From: Dermanyssus gallinae
Lineage: Eukaryota; Arthropoda; Arachnida; Mesostigmata; Dermanyssidae
NCBI GenBank assembly: GCA_003439945.1
Contig: QVRM01003902.1
Span: 1 to 64,000 of the forward strand
Direction: 5' to 3'
DNA length: 64,000 bases
In this document: positions 45,767 to 58,358 of the stretch, piece after piece
How the letters are laid out: each line of letters opens with the position of its first letter
Position numbering within the stretch: position 1 is the first letter of the stretch
Made by a program: the position numbers and the translations under genes
Notes under the pieces: generated by a model
What the model saw: only the letters and a program-made list of their open reading frames with translations
Told to the model about the DNA's origin: nothing
Database searches by the model: none

Positions 45767-46874
45767 TTGTAAGTCTATGGACGACATCGCAGCCACCGTC
45801 TAAATTTTCCCACACCGTCGATTATTGGTGATTATCGAATTACTGTGTATCTACAGTTACGCTACTGCCATGAGGCGTAGCTGTATTATCGTCAAAAGCA
45901 TATTATAAAGATACAAGATGAAGCCGGTCATTTAGAATGATGATGTCATGAGGCCCTATCTCGGTGTCTCTCTGTACGTGTGAGCTGTAAAGGCCAAGGC
46001 ACCCGAGTAATTGTAACCTATAGTGAATTGGTTGTATCGCCATTCAGTGCAGCTCCTCCGCTAGATCGACATTTCATTGTGTGCAACATGGAGATCCTTC
46101 AGAATATTCAGCCCTCTGCCGCAGCGGAATATATCGCGATTCTCTGCCGAATCTTCAGAGCAAGTTCAAGTACTGTGGAGCTTCCTGGAAGGTCGTGACA
46201 GACTTTGGCAATTGTCTGAATATGACATAATGGCACGAGATGTGGCTGGCATTTTGCGTCGTTCGGAAGTTCTAAGATTGCAAATGAACACTGTTAAATA
46301 GAAGGAATGCATGTTTCCGTCTTTGGGCAAAGAAAATCGGACAACCAGAGCACCGTCGCAAGTACTTTAAGGTTGCGGTTGCTACCTAACGTAAAAGTAT
46401 CCAACGCCTTCAGGGTTTTCTCATTAGAACTGTTCTCTTCTACTTCATACAAAGATTTGAGTAAGCATAGCTGGCACTGCTCGCAGAATATACACACGAA
46501 TAGATCTGAAGAACGCGAATAGTTATTGTATGTGCATTGTATCTGCGTATGGTACACAGTGGGCACAGTCCATAAACGTAAATCTGATATATGCCTTCCC
46601 AGCCCTTTACCTACTATCAAGCTTGTTATAATTTGATCTCTGATTTGTAGAGGCGCCTCGCGTGACACAGACTCAAGCAACTACGATAACAGCCACATAG
46701 ATCGCTAACACTCGTTTTAATATCTTAGTTGATATTCCTGTTCCGGGCTTGAAGCAGAATAAGATCGCAAAGACACAGCACCTTTTATCTTCCCTGTCAT
46801 CGTTTTTCTTTCGCCCTATCTTGCCTGTCTGTCAACGCGAAATACATTGAGAGTTACCTATCTCAACGACTTGG
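45541..46874. other. Spacer with an unassigned open stretch
   Basis: (TA)n at 45735-45764. Between 46089 and 46301 two overlapping plus frames look protein-like (MEILQNIQPSAAAEYIAILC, and further on QVQVLWSFLEGRDRLWQ then IMARDVAGILRRSEVL). They would join by a 1-2 base shift, so this might be a decayed gene or element fragment. I do not recognise it. A 128-codon minus frame at 46294-46680 is also unassigned. Confidence 0.3.
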
Positions 46875-46980
46875 CAGCAGCAACAGCAACAACAACAACA
46901 ACAGCAACAACAACAGCAACAACAACAACAACAACAACAGCAACAACAACAACAACAACAGCAACAACAACAACAAAGAC
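46875..46980. repeat. CAA/CAG trinucleotide array
   Basis: About 105 bases of CAACAG/CAA repeats. Confidence 0.9.
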
Positions 46981-48416
46981 GACTGTTACTACTACTATTA
47001 CAATGACAACAACACCAGAATCATCGAAGCGTCTGCGACGGCAACGTAATGCGGCAAATAGTTACCTAATGCTTATTATATGTTGTTTCTCGTTTTTTTC
47101 GCTACAGAATGTAGGTTGCAGTAACACATTTTGTATCATGTATGCCTCTCTGAGCGTTTGCCCGTGTGTATGTATGTATCTACGTATGTATATAATTAAT
47201 CTTCCGTGAACTTCGCGTGAGATGTGCGTGAAAAACCGCCGACCCGGTCTCTACTATAGAGAAGACGCAGACACCATTATTGTTAACACTGTTACTACGA
47301 CTAAAAACGACCATCGCCAATGTCTTTCTGGCTTTGCCAAAAGTCTACTCAGCCGTGCATGGTGTGCAAGTACGTTTCTAACTTATGCGTTCATGCAAAT
47401 AAACTCTAATGACAGCCCAGCATAATACTAAATGACACACGCAGTAGTAGTTACTACGTAAAAGTGAACAATACTCGTTGTACGTCAATATTTGTTTGTT
47501 TGTTTGTTTTTTATTTATTTGTTTGTCAATATTCTTTAAAATAAAGCTATTTATAACGTCGACGTAACGTTATCCCTGAACGACCGGTCTGTTCAATTAC
47601 GTTGCTTTTTTATTTAACCGAGAATTAATATGCCGTGCTATGTTGTTAGGTTAGAATAAAAACCATATTGTTCATAACCACAATAACAAATAAGTTTTGA
47701 ATTGATTAGAAATTGTATAAAAGCAATAACATACACGCATCACAGTGATCCACAGCGAAATAGTCACATGGTTCACAATGAAATAGTTAGATACTTTGCG
47801 GTGTCGTATAAAGTTCTATTTTAAATTCTAAAATCAGTTTTCATTACATCTCGGAGATGGCTGGATGTACAAACTGGCATCTGGATGTATTAGAGCGACT
47901 GGCAACGCGCGTTGTAAAACAATTCTGCACTCGCCGCAATTATCGCCGAAAAGCACCCAAACCTGGGCAGGGTACGTCAATTTTCGTATAAAAAAACGTG
48001 TTATAGTTTGGCATAAAACTTGATACCACGGTAATTATAGCTCGCATTATAAAATTGCTTAAGCGCGATAAGATGCTGTTTCAGTTATATGTGTCCAACA
48101 CTTCAATGCGAAACCAAGCGTGATACCTAAGTCTTTATAAGGGGCGATATGGAGAATGGCTTGACTATTGAGGTAAAATACCGGGTTTCATGTTGCGCTT
48201 CACAGCTTCAAATAGCTGTGTAGCAGTTGAGTGAATCAACATTGTTGGGGATCGATTAGACGTTTGGCGTCCGCCAAAATATTTTCTAGTATATGGCATT
48301 ATATTGGCTGTCGCTTAATGGGAGGGTTTGCAGAACATTTTTTGATCCTTTCTTCAATAATGGTGCGACTGTTAACTCGCGAAACAGAGAGGTAGGGACA
48401 CTTTTCCATCTTTAAA
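46981..48416. other. Spacer, possible LINE flank
   Basis: AT-rich. Around 47915-48040, TTCTGCACT ... GTACGTCAATTTT and a following TAAAACTTG recur in diverged form at 36022-36140, suggesting a dispersed repeat. The stretch from 48330 may be the degraded 5' part of the next LINE. Confidence 0.4.
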
Positions 48417-49080
48417 GATATCAAATCCGATCGGGTTGACCACAACATTTTGCGAATTAAGATAAAATCGCTAGGCATCGTATCTAGAGTTCGAAATGGG
48501 TGTCAATCCTATCTCACTGATAGAAACTTTAAGGTCAGGGTACGACTGACAGAAGCTTTAAGGTCAGGGTAAGTGCTATGTTTGACACTTACTGCTCCCT
48601 GCCTCTCTATAGCCCGCAAGGTTTCTGCCTAGAGCTGCCCTTGTATGCAATATTTGCCAAAGAGCTTTAACTTGTCCTCGGCAGTCTCGATGTGATTTAT
48701 AAGCTCTATGCCGACGATTTAAATGTATATGCTGAAGCCACGTTGTTGAAAACGACAAAGCTAAGGCAGAGTTACAGAAGGCAATTGATTCCGTACCACT
48801 AAGGGCCCGCTTGAATAGAATGGAAATATCTACTTCTAAATGCGCCGTGCTGAAAACAATCAAGGGCGACACTGCATATGATTTACACGGCCACAGTATA
48901 CCTGATATGTCAACATACAAAGGCCAAATTATCACATTCAATTGTCAAATGAAGATATCAACTCATGTTGCCGAAGTTGTAAAATCTGCGTTTCATTTGT
49001 GCAATCTCATTCTTAGATCGTTTATTGGGCATGGCCGAGCAATGTACATAAAATCGTATGATACGCTTGTCGGACCAAAA
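48417..49080 (+). pseudogene. LINE reverse-transcriptase remnant (Jockey/CR1-like)
   Basis: Reads DIKSDRVDHNILRIKIKSLG (motif A region, normally FDRVDH), SYLTDRNFKVRV, a degenerate motif B, IYKLYADDLNVYAE (motif C with intact YADD), RLNRMEISTSKCAVL, and HVAEVVKSAFHLCNLILRSF then MYIKSYDTLVGP (thumb). Three or more frame changes and a short internal duplication (CTTTAAGGTCAGGGTA twice, near 48525-48570) are present. It ends abruptly after the thumb. Confidence 0.75.
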
Positions 49081-49510
49081 GACACTGCTCACTCAGGTGT
49101 GGGCACCTTTCTAAAGAAAATATGTTGAACTGCTCTTCACCGGCGCTGCAATGCAAGACGTGAGAGGCTCGGGCTCGAACTCCCAAACGCGAGCGAGTAC
49201 CCGATGCGAGTTGACGTAACACAATTTAAATAACTAATCCGGAGCAATAACTTTCGTTCTTTTTCTCAGTACGTCCAAATAATCTTCGTAGTGGTGTGCC
49301 AAGTACTCCACTGTAAGTTGCTAATGTCGAAGTGGTGAATATCCCGTTCCCATGGAGAGTTTCGCAACGTGTTCTTGTGTGTAAAAACTACAATGTAATT
49401 TCCACATTCCTTTTTAATAAAGGAGACTTTGTATCGTATTTGGACGTGTAAATATAAGTGCCAGCGGTTCGGGCATCACGTTTACAAGTTCGACAAAGAG
49501 AATTGGTATA

Positions 49511-49550
<40 letters not shown>

Positions 49551-51277
49551 ACTCTTGCAAATCGGCGCTTTTTATTCACTGGGATTAAAAATAAAATAAA
49601 TTGATTAAATAAGAAATCTACATTAATGATTGCTCAGCGATAGGCTTGCATCTCGCTATCAAAAAGGCTGTTTGGTCAGCCTGTTGATCAAGATATTGGA
49701 GTGAATCAGAGGCCATTGCATGCTATCGTCTGCCACATCGTTTTGCTGGACTTTTAATGCTAATTGCTCAGGACGGAATAATGCTGTTTACGCTTAGTCC
49801 CTAATACCGTGTTAGGCACGCACCAACTAAGGACAGAATATAGTATGTACAAAACAGCTAAACAGAGCTGCAATAGTCATGCAGGACGCAGCGGAGACTA
49901 GCGCAGCTTTCAAGTAACAAAAGGTAAGGAAAGCAGTCCGAAGTGTCGTCCAGTTTTCCAAATAGGGCCGATGACACCTATTGCAACAATCGCCGTAGTT
50001 TTACAGTTCTTTCTCGAGATGGCTACTTCAGGGACTAAAATGAAGTTAGGATAGTTCATACCCAGACTATCTAGGTATGCATATTTTGATGACTAGGGCT
50101 CCTATGAGCTGTCAAAATGCTTTAAGATATTCTGGAAAGCATGGTACTTTTTACTGTGCAAGGATTAGTTTATCTGTAAGGCAATCCTTTTAATGAGAGA
50201 AACCATTATTGCAAATTATACAACGAGATTATGTACAGGTATTTTTGCAGCCACTTTGTAGTGTACAGAAATATCACACTTTATTGAACAAATTACTATT
50301 GCATAGCTCTTTCTCGACGATTTGTTATAGTATACCCACGTAAATATAGCATATATCAATCTTAAAGACTCCACAAGTTAGATATTTCGCTTATACTAAC
50401 TGCGTTCGCCAGCAGGGCCTGTAGTCTAATCATTACTTTGGCTAAGTTATCTTTAGACAGCGTAAGTTAGAAGCCAGTGATTCGCCATTCAAGAGACATT
50501 CTGCGATATACTTTATGCTCAGCACATATGGATGGAGAAAATAGCAGTTACAAAGTGCACCACAAGAAGTGAAACACCATTGATGAGAGCAAATGCCGTC
50601 TTGGTGTTAATCTGAATGCTTTCGTGGGTCCTGCTTGTTTAGGAACGCACTAAGCGCTTTCTTGAGGACGAGTTGTACGCTGTACTAGAAGGGCGATGCT
50701 GAATACCTGGTGCAATAGCTGGGCAGCAGCGCTGAGTGGCGCCAAGACACAAACTTGACGCATGGAAATGTGGAGGTGACACCTCTTTGAAGCACGTTTA
50801 CATACGTTCTAAGACGTGACCGAGAGAGGCGAGGTTGAGGTCAGCGTTAATGGGTAGGAGCACAAAGACGTGCCTTACTGTATTCCTTCTCACCTCAATA
50901 AGTACTGAAAGAAACGTAGCGCAAGCAAACATTCTAGGCCACTCGCAAACAAGTCTCGTCCTGAGTAGTACATGGGCAACGCTTTGCATATTATTTGCTG
51001 AACATTTCCGCTCTCTTTTTAAGCCTTTGACTTGAATAATGCCTCTTTGACTGACATATAATAACGCTGTATTTCAGCAATTTGCGAAATCTAGCCAGTT
51101 ATTTTCTGTATTTCACATATTATGAAGCTTTCTTCAGTTTCCGAAAAACGAACGGAAATGCGTAAAACAAATTGACACATACCAGTATGTATTTAAAACA
51201 GCGCTCTGTGTAGCAGTCTCGTAAGTAGCATCAAGGGACGGTTTTCCATTTTCTCGTCTGTGCAGCGTAGGCATACA
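49081..51277. other. Spacer downstream of the Tudor gene
   Basis: (TA)n at 49505-49548. A 63-codon minus frame at 50798-50989 (contains INADLNLASLGHV) might be a LINE endonuclease scrap, but the match to the GDFN motif is poor. Nothing else recognised. Confidence 0.4.
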
Positions 51278-53736
51278 CTATTTATTTAGCTTCTCGACGA
51301 ACCCAAAAGCCACACATTCGAAACAAATTAACTTATCAAACTTGACGGAAACCGTACTACCAATGGCAATGTCGTTCACGTCAGCATTCGTTGGTCTAAC
51401 AGCGCACGTCAGGCGAGTACTGGTGAGGCTCTGGGGTAGATCGAATACTTCAAATACGACTCGTGTCGTGCCGAAGTCCACCATTCGCACAACATAGCCA
51501 TTGCTAAACGCACTTATTACCTGAAACAAGACGGCATGACGAAACAGTAGTACCTAACAATCAGCAAATTAATTTATTGCTAACTACCAAATATAGCTAC
51601 TATCACGATGCCCGTACAGCAAGCCTACACTAGAGTGTTAAATATATATATATATATATATATAGGCAAGTATTATTTAACAGCCTCCTCAATAGGCAAC
51701 TTACCTCGGCACGATAGTAGAATCTCGGGCCCGCAACGAGGACCGCTTGTCCTAAGAACGCCGATGGCAGCAAACGTTTTGGTGTGGATGAAACGAGTTT
51801 AGCTATGTAGTAGAGCTGTTTTTCAAAGCTTCTATCAGCGAGAAAAATAGTGCCGATATCGGCATCAACGTGCACCACATCATAGATACCGTCGTCACAC
51901 ATCTGTTGAAACAACGGGCTTTCAAATCGTCTCGCTTGAGGGTGGTACCTTTGATCTTCAGTATCCTCGACAGCTGAGTTATAAGGAAAGTCTAAAAATG
52001 CTCGAGGTGGTTGATGGGCCAGCCGACGAACAGCCACCAAAGATGAAGTTCGTGACCCACCTTTGCGGTTGATCGATAGATACAGCTGACCGGTGTACGT
52101 ATGAACGTTCGGTTCCTGTAGCCGCATACGAAGCTTTCGGTAGCCTAGCACTGCTACGACGGTCGTCAGTTGACTATCGCTAAAGCTGTCTAACTTCAGC
52201 CGAAGCGCTCCGGCAGGCGGTTGTCTCCACCAGCTGGGCAGTACACCAAAGCGTTCCTCTTCCTTCGGGATGACTGCTTCAAGAGCCAGATCGATAAGGC
52301 TCACCGTGATGTGGTGATCGCTCACGGCGATCACCTGCGCACGCCTCCACTCACATCTGTGCCACACAACGACAAACACCCGTCGGCCAGGTTCTAGGGT
52401 TGGCAGGACCGCCAAATGTGGATCTTTTTCGAAGCTGGCTAGAGGCTTTAGTGCAGCTTGGATATCTGTCCGCAGCACTGCGACCAGCGATGCGCCTCGG
52501 CGGCCCAGCAGAATGACTTCGTGCAGCGCATCTAGCGAGGGCAGCGCGGAATCGGGCCGAGGGCGCACTCCTAGCCTCAGCAGAACGTCAAATTTCCCAT
52601 CTCTGAACTCGGTCACGCCATTTTCACCCTCGGCAGCGTCGAATGTCTTGCCGAGCAGGACACGTTCTGCGCTGACGACTGACGACAGCCTACATCCAAT
52701 GGTCACCATCTGGGTTCGGGCCGGCCGCCGGGCTAAGCGTTCGGGCAGAGGTCGGACGTCCGATCTGAGAATAGTTAGGCCATCATCAACTAGCCACACG
52801 TGGTATACCGACTCACCGCGCATCTCAAGAATTGCCGCCCGTCTGATTCTGCCGTCGACCTCAACCAGACAGCCGTCACCGGTTGCAAAATGGCTACCCC
52901 CATTGGTCTGAGCGATAGCTGAATCCTCTAGCGAGAACTCATCGTGCTGAGCAGTGTCAGCTGCGTTACGCACAATCACCGTTTGAGGTTGCAGGATTGC
53001 TGTGACGACCACCCGTGGAGGGAGTTGCTTCATAACAGGTATTCTAGGATGTTGTGGCGGCTTCAAACGGTGCTGTTTCTCCCATAGCGCTGAAATATAA
53101 AGCGCCAAAATCTGTTCGATATGACACGATTGCATTACCGATCTATCCTAATTTTCTAAGCTTGGTATAACTAACACAACTGACTGCTGTTTGCAAACCC
53201 GATGTGGCTTGAGTTCTTCGCTCGAGACAGTATTAATGAATGCACTTGGTGCAAAGCGGTGGTAGTGCGATATGGGTAATTGCTTCCTGTGCCAAGTGCT
53301 GTAAACTGCGTTAGCGTAAAAAAATTGAAAATGCTGTGGTGATAAACAGCTATGGACGATAACTAACACAACCGACCGTAGAACCCGTCACTATTTTTCT
53401 CCTGCACACAACGCAGAACGCCAACTAAACTTCTAGTGAAGCCAATAGCTCGTAACCTCAAGGAACGTCGTCAACCTTTGTGCATATAATATATATTTGC
53501 ATACCATTTGTAGGAAGTTTTTGCAAGCGGCGACAGTCATTTGATGGGCACAAATGGCCGGCGGGTCTTGGTGCAAACTCCACTTGGTCCGGCAGTCGGC
53601 ATTGCGTGGCTCGCTCGACTTGTTGTTGCCTTTGTCGCTGTTGTTGTTGTGGCTTTTGCTGTTGCATTTGTTGTTGTTGCTGTTGCCTTTGTTGTTGTTG
53701 TTGTAAAAATTGTTGAAGATCTAAGGTTTCGGCCAT
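51278..53736 (-). CDS. Multi-Tudor-domain protein with polyglutamine N-terminus, three exons
   Basis: Exons on the minus strand are 53736-53505, 53089-51705 and 51520-51278. Junction phases 1 and 0 agree, and sites are canonical (GTATGC/TTTCAG, GTAAGT/TTTCAG). The product is 619 residues. It starts MAETLDLQQFL and runs into Gln-rich sequence (about residues 8-39). Three extended Tudor modules follow. Module 1 has GDGCLVEVDGRIRRAAIL and VWLVDDGL. Module 2 has VFVVVWHRCEWRRAQVI and LIDLALEAV. Module 3 has VVHVDADIGTIFLADRS, then the core FYYRAEVISAF and VRMVDFGTTRVV, crossing the last intron. Such modules bind symmetric dimethyl-arginine on Piwi-type partners, and multi-Tudor proteins act in germ granules and the piRNA pathway. 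The aromatic cage (usually F.DYGN) is altered in every module, so ligand binding may differ. Exact orthology unknown. Confidence 0.88.
51641..51664. repeat. (TA)n in the last Tudor-gene intron
   Basis: A short TA tract between exons 2 and 3. It supplies the IYIYIY tail seen if exon 2 is read through without splicing. Confidence 0.85.
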
Positions 53737-55053
53737 CGCCAGAACACAAGTGTGGTTCTGTCCGGCAAGCGCAGAAATTCACGGCCCTATTGCACAGTCA
53801 ACTGTCGTCATGATCAGTGTTAATGTAAATAATTTCCGTGCCGGACACGTATGTGCATCACGTAATCACTGCCTTTTGTAATAAACAGTTATGCGTTGTG
53901 AATTGCTACGAACTGCTACGAGTCAATTGCTACGAGCTGTAGCTGTTGGCAGTGAGCAGCTAGACAGACAGAACGGCTCGACCCGAGATCAATAGTGTGC
54001 GAGTAGATTGAAAACCAAGCCATTCCGACCATATCTCGACACTCGGCTGATGGCTCTCGTTGTTGTGCATGTCAGTGTGCGCATCTCTGTATTCGGCATG
54101 TGCGCCGGGTTGCGGCAGCTAATCTGCATCGTGACCTAATCTGTGACATCATCGTAACACGCAAACAGCCGTCGTGCGCTGCGTTTCGGTCCTTGGTGAC
54201 ATGGCTGGTGGAGACACACACAGTTTAACGTCGATTCGTAGATTTCAGTCTACACCTACACCAACACCCCTTGCGTGAACACAACCTTTTTGGGAAGTGA
54301 ACGAGGTTTCGGCAAATATGCAACTTAAGGAAGCCTCTACACAATAATTAATATAGCAGCAGCAGCAACAGCAACAACAATCACAACTATGCTTGTTTCG
54401 TGTCTTTACCTTCTGCTTGTAACTTGAAACAATATGACATAGCTTACTAATTAAGAAGAAGGTAAAATTCGAGATGTCGTATAACTGTGCGGACTTAAGT
54501 AAACTGAACGGAAATGCCTGCACACCAGCATGCGGTGGTGGGCGATGGCTAAATGTGGGTGCTGTTTTAGCAGATAGATATATGTCGACCTATATAAAGC
54601 TTCATGTAACATTGCGTGTAAGCTATTACAATTTCGACATTGTGTAGCGTAGCGGTACTTTCATTAGGACACATGACAATCGAAGTTGAAAGTGATAGAC
54701 TAACAGAAATATATATATATATATAAATATCATGTATTATGCTGCTCTCGGCACATTACAGAGAGACAACGCAGCGATCTCTTGGTAAGCACCAGTCACA
54801 TGGTACTTCGAACACGGTTAAAAACACAATCGACAGATGCACTACATGTACTCCTCGTGTAAATTTATATTCGAACAGACCAGATGATGCAAAGCATCAG
54901 GTGTGTATCTGGTATAAACGTAGCGATTGTCACATGCACGACCAGAGATGAAATACAACAATCATATTCAGGTCGCTAGTCTATCGTCGGATTTGCTCAA
55001 CTGTATTCTCCCTTTCCAAGATATAGTATAGCTAATGATTGATTACATTGAGT

Positions 55054-55092
<39 letters not shown>

Positions 55093-56328
55093 GTCTATTG
55101 CAAAATTCTGAAAAAAATAACTGAGAATACTACCGCCTGTATAATTTAAATGTCTGAATTTGCCCTAAAAATCCGACAGAACTTTATATACTATATATTG
55201 TCCAGAAAGAAAATTTTGCTGACTTTTCTAGGTAATTTCTGGCGAATGAGAATGGTTGTGTAAAGTAAATATGACATTACTAAAGTCGTAGTAATTTTTC
55301 TTATGCAGTTCATTGATCTTGCGTTGTAAGACAAAATTGGTTCGTGCAAAAGACCGCCTTTATAGTCCAGCTAAACACATCTGACTTCTCAGAAGTTCAA
55401 AGAAATACTTACATGACGCATGCCAGCCTTTCAAAGGAAGCCTTAAAAACTTAAAATCACTTCGAAACTCTGTCAAAAAGTCCCTTAAATAAGCTTTGCA
55501 AATCGGTTTGAGCGCTCGTCTTTTATTTTAAACCACACGTGCCTAAATAATATGTACGATGTTTGATTCCTGTCTGCTTCGACAAAGGTCCATTTTAAAA
55601 TCGTTTGGTAACCTGAAATATAATAAACAGGTATTTTACAAGAATACTTGTAGAACACTCTGCTGGTCCAATGGTTCAATCCATTCCATCCCATCCAATT
55701 ATCCAATGCTTTGTCCAGACTGACTCCAAACAGACAACCTACGGAGAAAAGCATTATTGCGTTGTTGGTTGTATATTAATGGTATTGTTAACTTGTGCTT
55801 GCAACTGGGGCAAGACCAGACGATTACTAGAGACCTTTACTGCATTAAATTCCAACAATTTATTCTCAATCGCCTTCATTCTGGTAATAAGAATGACTTT
55901 TCTAACAAACACAGCATTCGACTCATCTGCACGTTTGCCAACCTTGCAAAATATGAGTGCGCGATTAAAAACTTGGTCAACATCTATTGTTATAACCCCT
56001 AAGCTTGTACCGAATTATTATCACTTGTTTAGATTGATGCACAATTAGTTAACAGAAAGGAAACCTAATCTGTTAGAGCATACATATACGTAAAAACGTT
56101 TCCATTTAAAAACGCACAACTTTTGGAAACATACTTTATAGAGATGCTGATTGCTGGGAGACTATCATGGAAAATGTGAAAGTATCATATCAAATGAAAC
56201 ATAACTTTTTGCTTAAATATTCTTACATTGACACAATTTTGTAATTTCGACATAGGTAAGAACGCGCAAATACCTTTGGCACATTTATATGTACATACAC
56301 ATACGTTTATAATATATATGCATATATA
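53737..56328. other. Spacer upstream of the Tudor gene
   Basis: (TA)n at 54711-54725 and 55057-55091. A dispersed repeat copy lies at about 54735-54870 (shared with 60.3 kb). Unassigned plus frames at 55671-56048 and 55757-56002 (contain RDLYCIKFQQFILNRL) have no recognised domain. The promoter of the Tudor gene should lie in the first few hundred bases. Confidence 0.4.
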
Positions 56329-56731
56329 CGAGGGTAAATAAAAAAAATCGGATAAAAATGTATTTATTTAATTTTCTAAGTGTTTTGTTGCCTTCAAAGT
56401 AAGTCCCGCTCGATTCAATGCACGTGTGCCATCTTAATTCCATTTGTAAAAAAACATTGTATGCGCCTTTCGAAGTTGCATTTTATTTGCTTTATTGCGA
56501 CGACGTTCCCTTGCTGGAAATGTAACCTTTTTGAAAATATCTTTATTTCCAGTTTTCTGACTCACAACATATCGGTCAAGACTGTTACAACTTATCATTT
56601 TTTTCGATTTCTCAACTATTTCTCTGCCACGTATACACAGTGTTTCAGGATACTGGTCGATCATCAGAACTAGTTCGTAACCTTTCCATTCATTTTTAAA
56701 ATTCAAAGTACTGGAACTTGATCCGTCCTCG
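56329..56731 (-). mobile_element. Internally deleted mariner copy (about 400 bp) with terminal repeats
   Basis: Both ends begin CGAGG read inward (CGAGGGTAAATAAAAAAAATC on the left, CGAGGACGGATCAAG from the right) and both are flanked by TA, the mariner target site. Inside, on the minus strand, the first part matches the N-terminal transposase segment also present at 17.25-17.33 kb (ATGGAAAGGTTACGAACTA versus ATGGAAATATTGCGAACTA). The last part reads RWHTCIESSGTYFEGNK, the standard mariner C-terminus. The catalytic core is missing. This is a non-autonomous derivative. Confidence 0.75.
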
Positions 56732-58321
56732 TATATATATATATACGATTTATTGCTATTATCCTTACTATAGAATGTTCAGTTTATGCGCTTCCGCTGT
56801 TTGCAGCCGGGCCGCCGCAACCATAATTGTTCCCCACGCCAAGAGAGCGCGAAAGCCAATTATTGATTTCTAATCTCCGATGCCAACCTAAACCGTAAGT
56901 AGCTTAGAAACAGCTTTTCTACTAATATGAATACGTACTGTACAATTTGTCATCGAAATACTTCCTGTGTGTAAGACACAAAATCGCTTTATAATGCCGC
57001 TACAATATCAAATAAATGACCAAATAATATGGACCCTCCATCTGCGCAGTTGTACAAGAGTTGCCGGTAGACACAAATATTCAGAATAATAACATGTTGC
57101 ATATAATTGTTGCCAATGAATCAGCGTACTTATGATCTTGATTTACAGGTCGTGCTCGTTATTGTTTACAAGTGTAATTATGTATTTGTTGTGTAGACAG
57201 CCTGGCGATTTATTTGATTACGTTATGCGTTAGAGTTGTAGACACAGTTTGTATATCACATATGCGTCAGTCCTCGGGCAGGGTAAATTCAGAACTGCCC
57301 TATTTGGCTAACGACACTACCACCGCCGCTACGATAACTCGTTCGATCAAAATTAAGATTCCCCGCCCAAGAAACTCGCCCAATATGATTAAACGATATC
57401 TTCGTCATGGGGCTCTTAGCCCTAGTCTACTTCTAGACCTAGGCCCTAGTAGCCCTAGCGTCTTAAAAGCGAATAATGTGACATTGTACGCGTGCCCAAT
57501 CATGAAGTTCTTACACCAGTTTTTCTTGTTAGCCTTTTCTGCCACATATTGGCCTTGAAATATGCGGCGTCGAACCATACATAATGTGAGTAAATGAGTG
57601 GTCTGACACTGTTACAATCCTTATTTGGAAGGGCTTTTTTTACTCGAAAAATGATCATTGTTATATAATTAGGCCGTTTTCAATCGTTCTGGGACACGCT
57701 TTGTAGCTCTATCATTGCTGGAAGTCCAGCCGACTAAAGGGGTTACCCTAACTGCCAGAGCCATTGATGCCAGCACGTTTTGTCGCACGGCCAGTGTGAT
57801 GTATGCATGATAATGGATTATGCGTCATAGCATCCACCAATCCTGGAGTGCGTCCCGGAGTGCGGCCATCCTCCACTAGCGCGGAGCAAAATGTATATAC
57901 ATATATCCACACATTTTCTAGGCTCTAAGTATACGAATCATGTACATACCTAACAAGTACGCTGTTCTTCATGAGCTGCGGTTTATTCTGCGGTTTATTT
58001 CATCACTGGCTACGTTAAACGTCTTTTTAACAACGTTTTCATTGTAACATTCGTTAGCTTCAGGACACTATATGCGACAATGATTCTTCACTTCTTTGTT
58101 CGCCGTTTCTACGTCTCCAGCGTTGCTTCTATTCTTCGCTTTCTGCATTTATACGTTCTGAGCAGCTACGCGGGACAGGGCAACAGGATTTGAGGAGCTC
58201 AGGAAGGGAAAAGCATCGAAAGGGACGGCGATCCACATGGAGAGTCCAGCCTTGATCATGTCTAGCACGGATATTCGAGGCCAACCTACGTGCTTGTATA
58301 TTACTCTGATCTATTAGTCTG

Positions 58322-58322
<1 letters not shown>
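56732..58322. other. Spacer, no gene seen
   Basis: A 114-codon plus frame at 57214-57558 has no domain features. A small run of CCTAG/CCCTAG words occurs at 57420-57460. Confidence 0.4.

Positions 58323-58354
<32 letters not shown>
58323..58354. repeat. (TA)n microsatellite
   Basis: TA tract abutting the left end of a mariner element. Confidence 0.9.

Positions 58355-58358
<4 letters not shown>

Noticed and set aside
45084..45803. Long polyCys, polyVal, polyThr and polyGln frames over the CAA/CAG array
   Set aside because: All six phases stay open because the repeat lacks stop codons; not evidence of a gene.
50798..50989. LINE endonuclease fragment
   Set aside because: NADLN only loosely resembles the GDFN motif and no second endonuclease motif is in register.
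53148..53369. Extra coding exon of the Tudor gene between exons 1 and 2
   Set aside because: Exon 1 (phase 1) joins exon 2 directly in phase; this frame has no acceptor/donor pair and would disrupt it.
55671..56048. 125-codon plus-strand frame
   Set aside because: No recognised family, AT-rich, overlapping frames equally long, no splice sites in phase.
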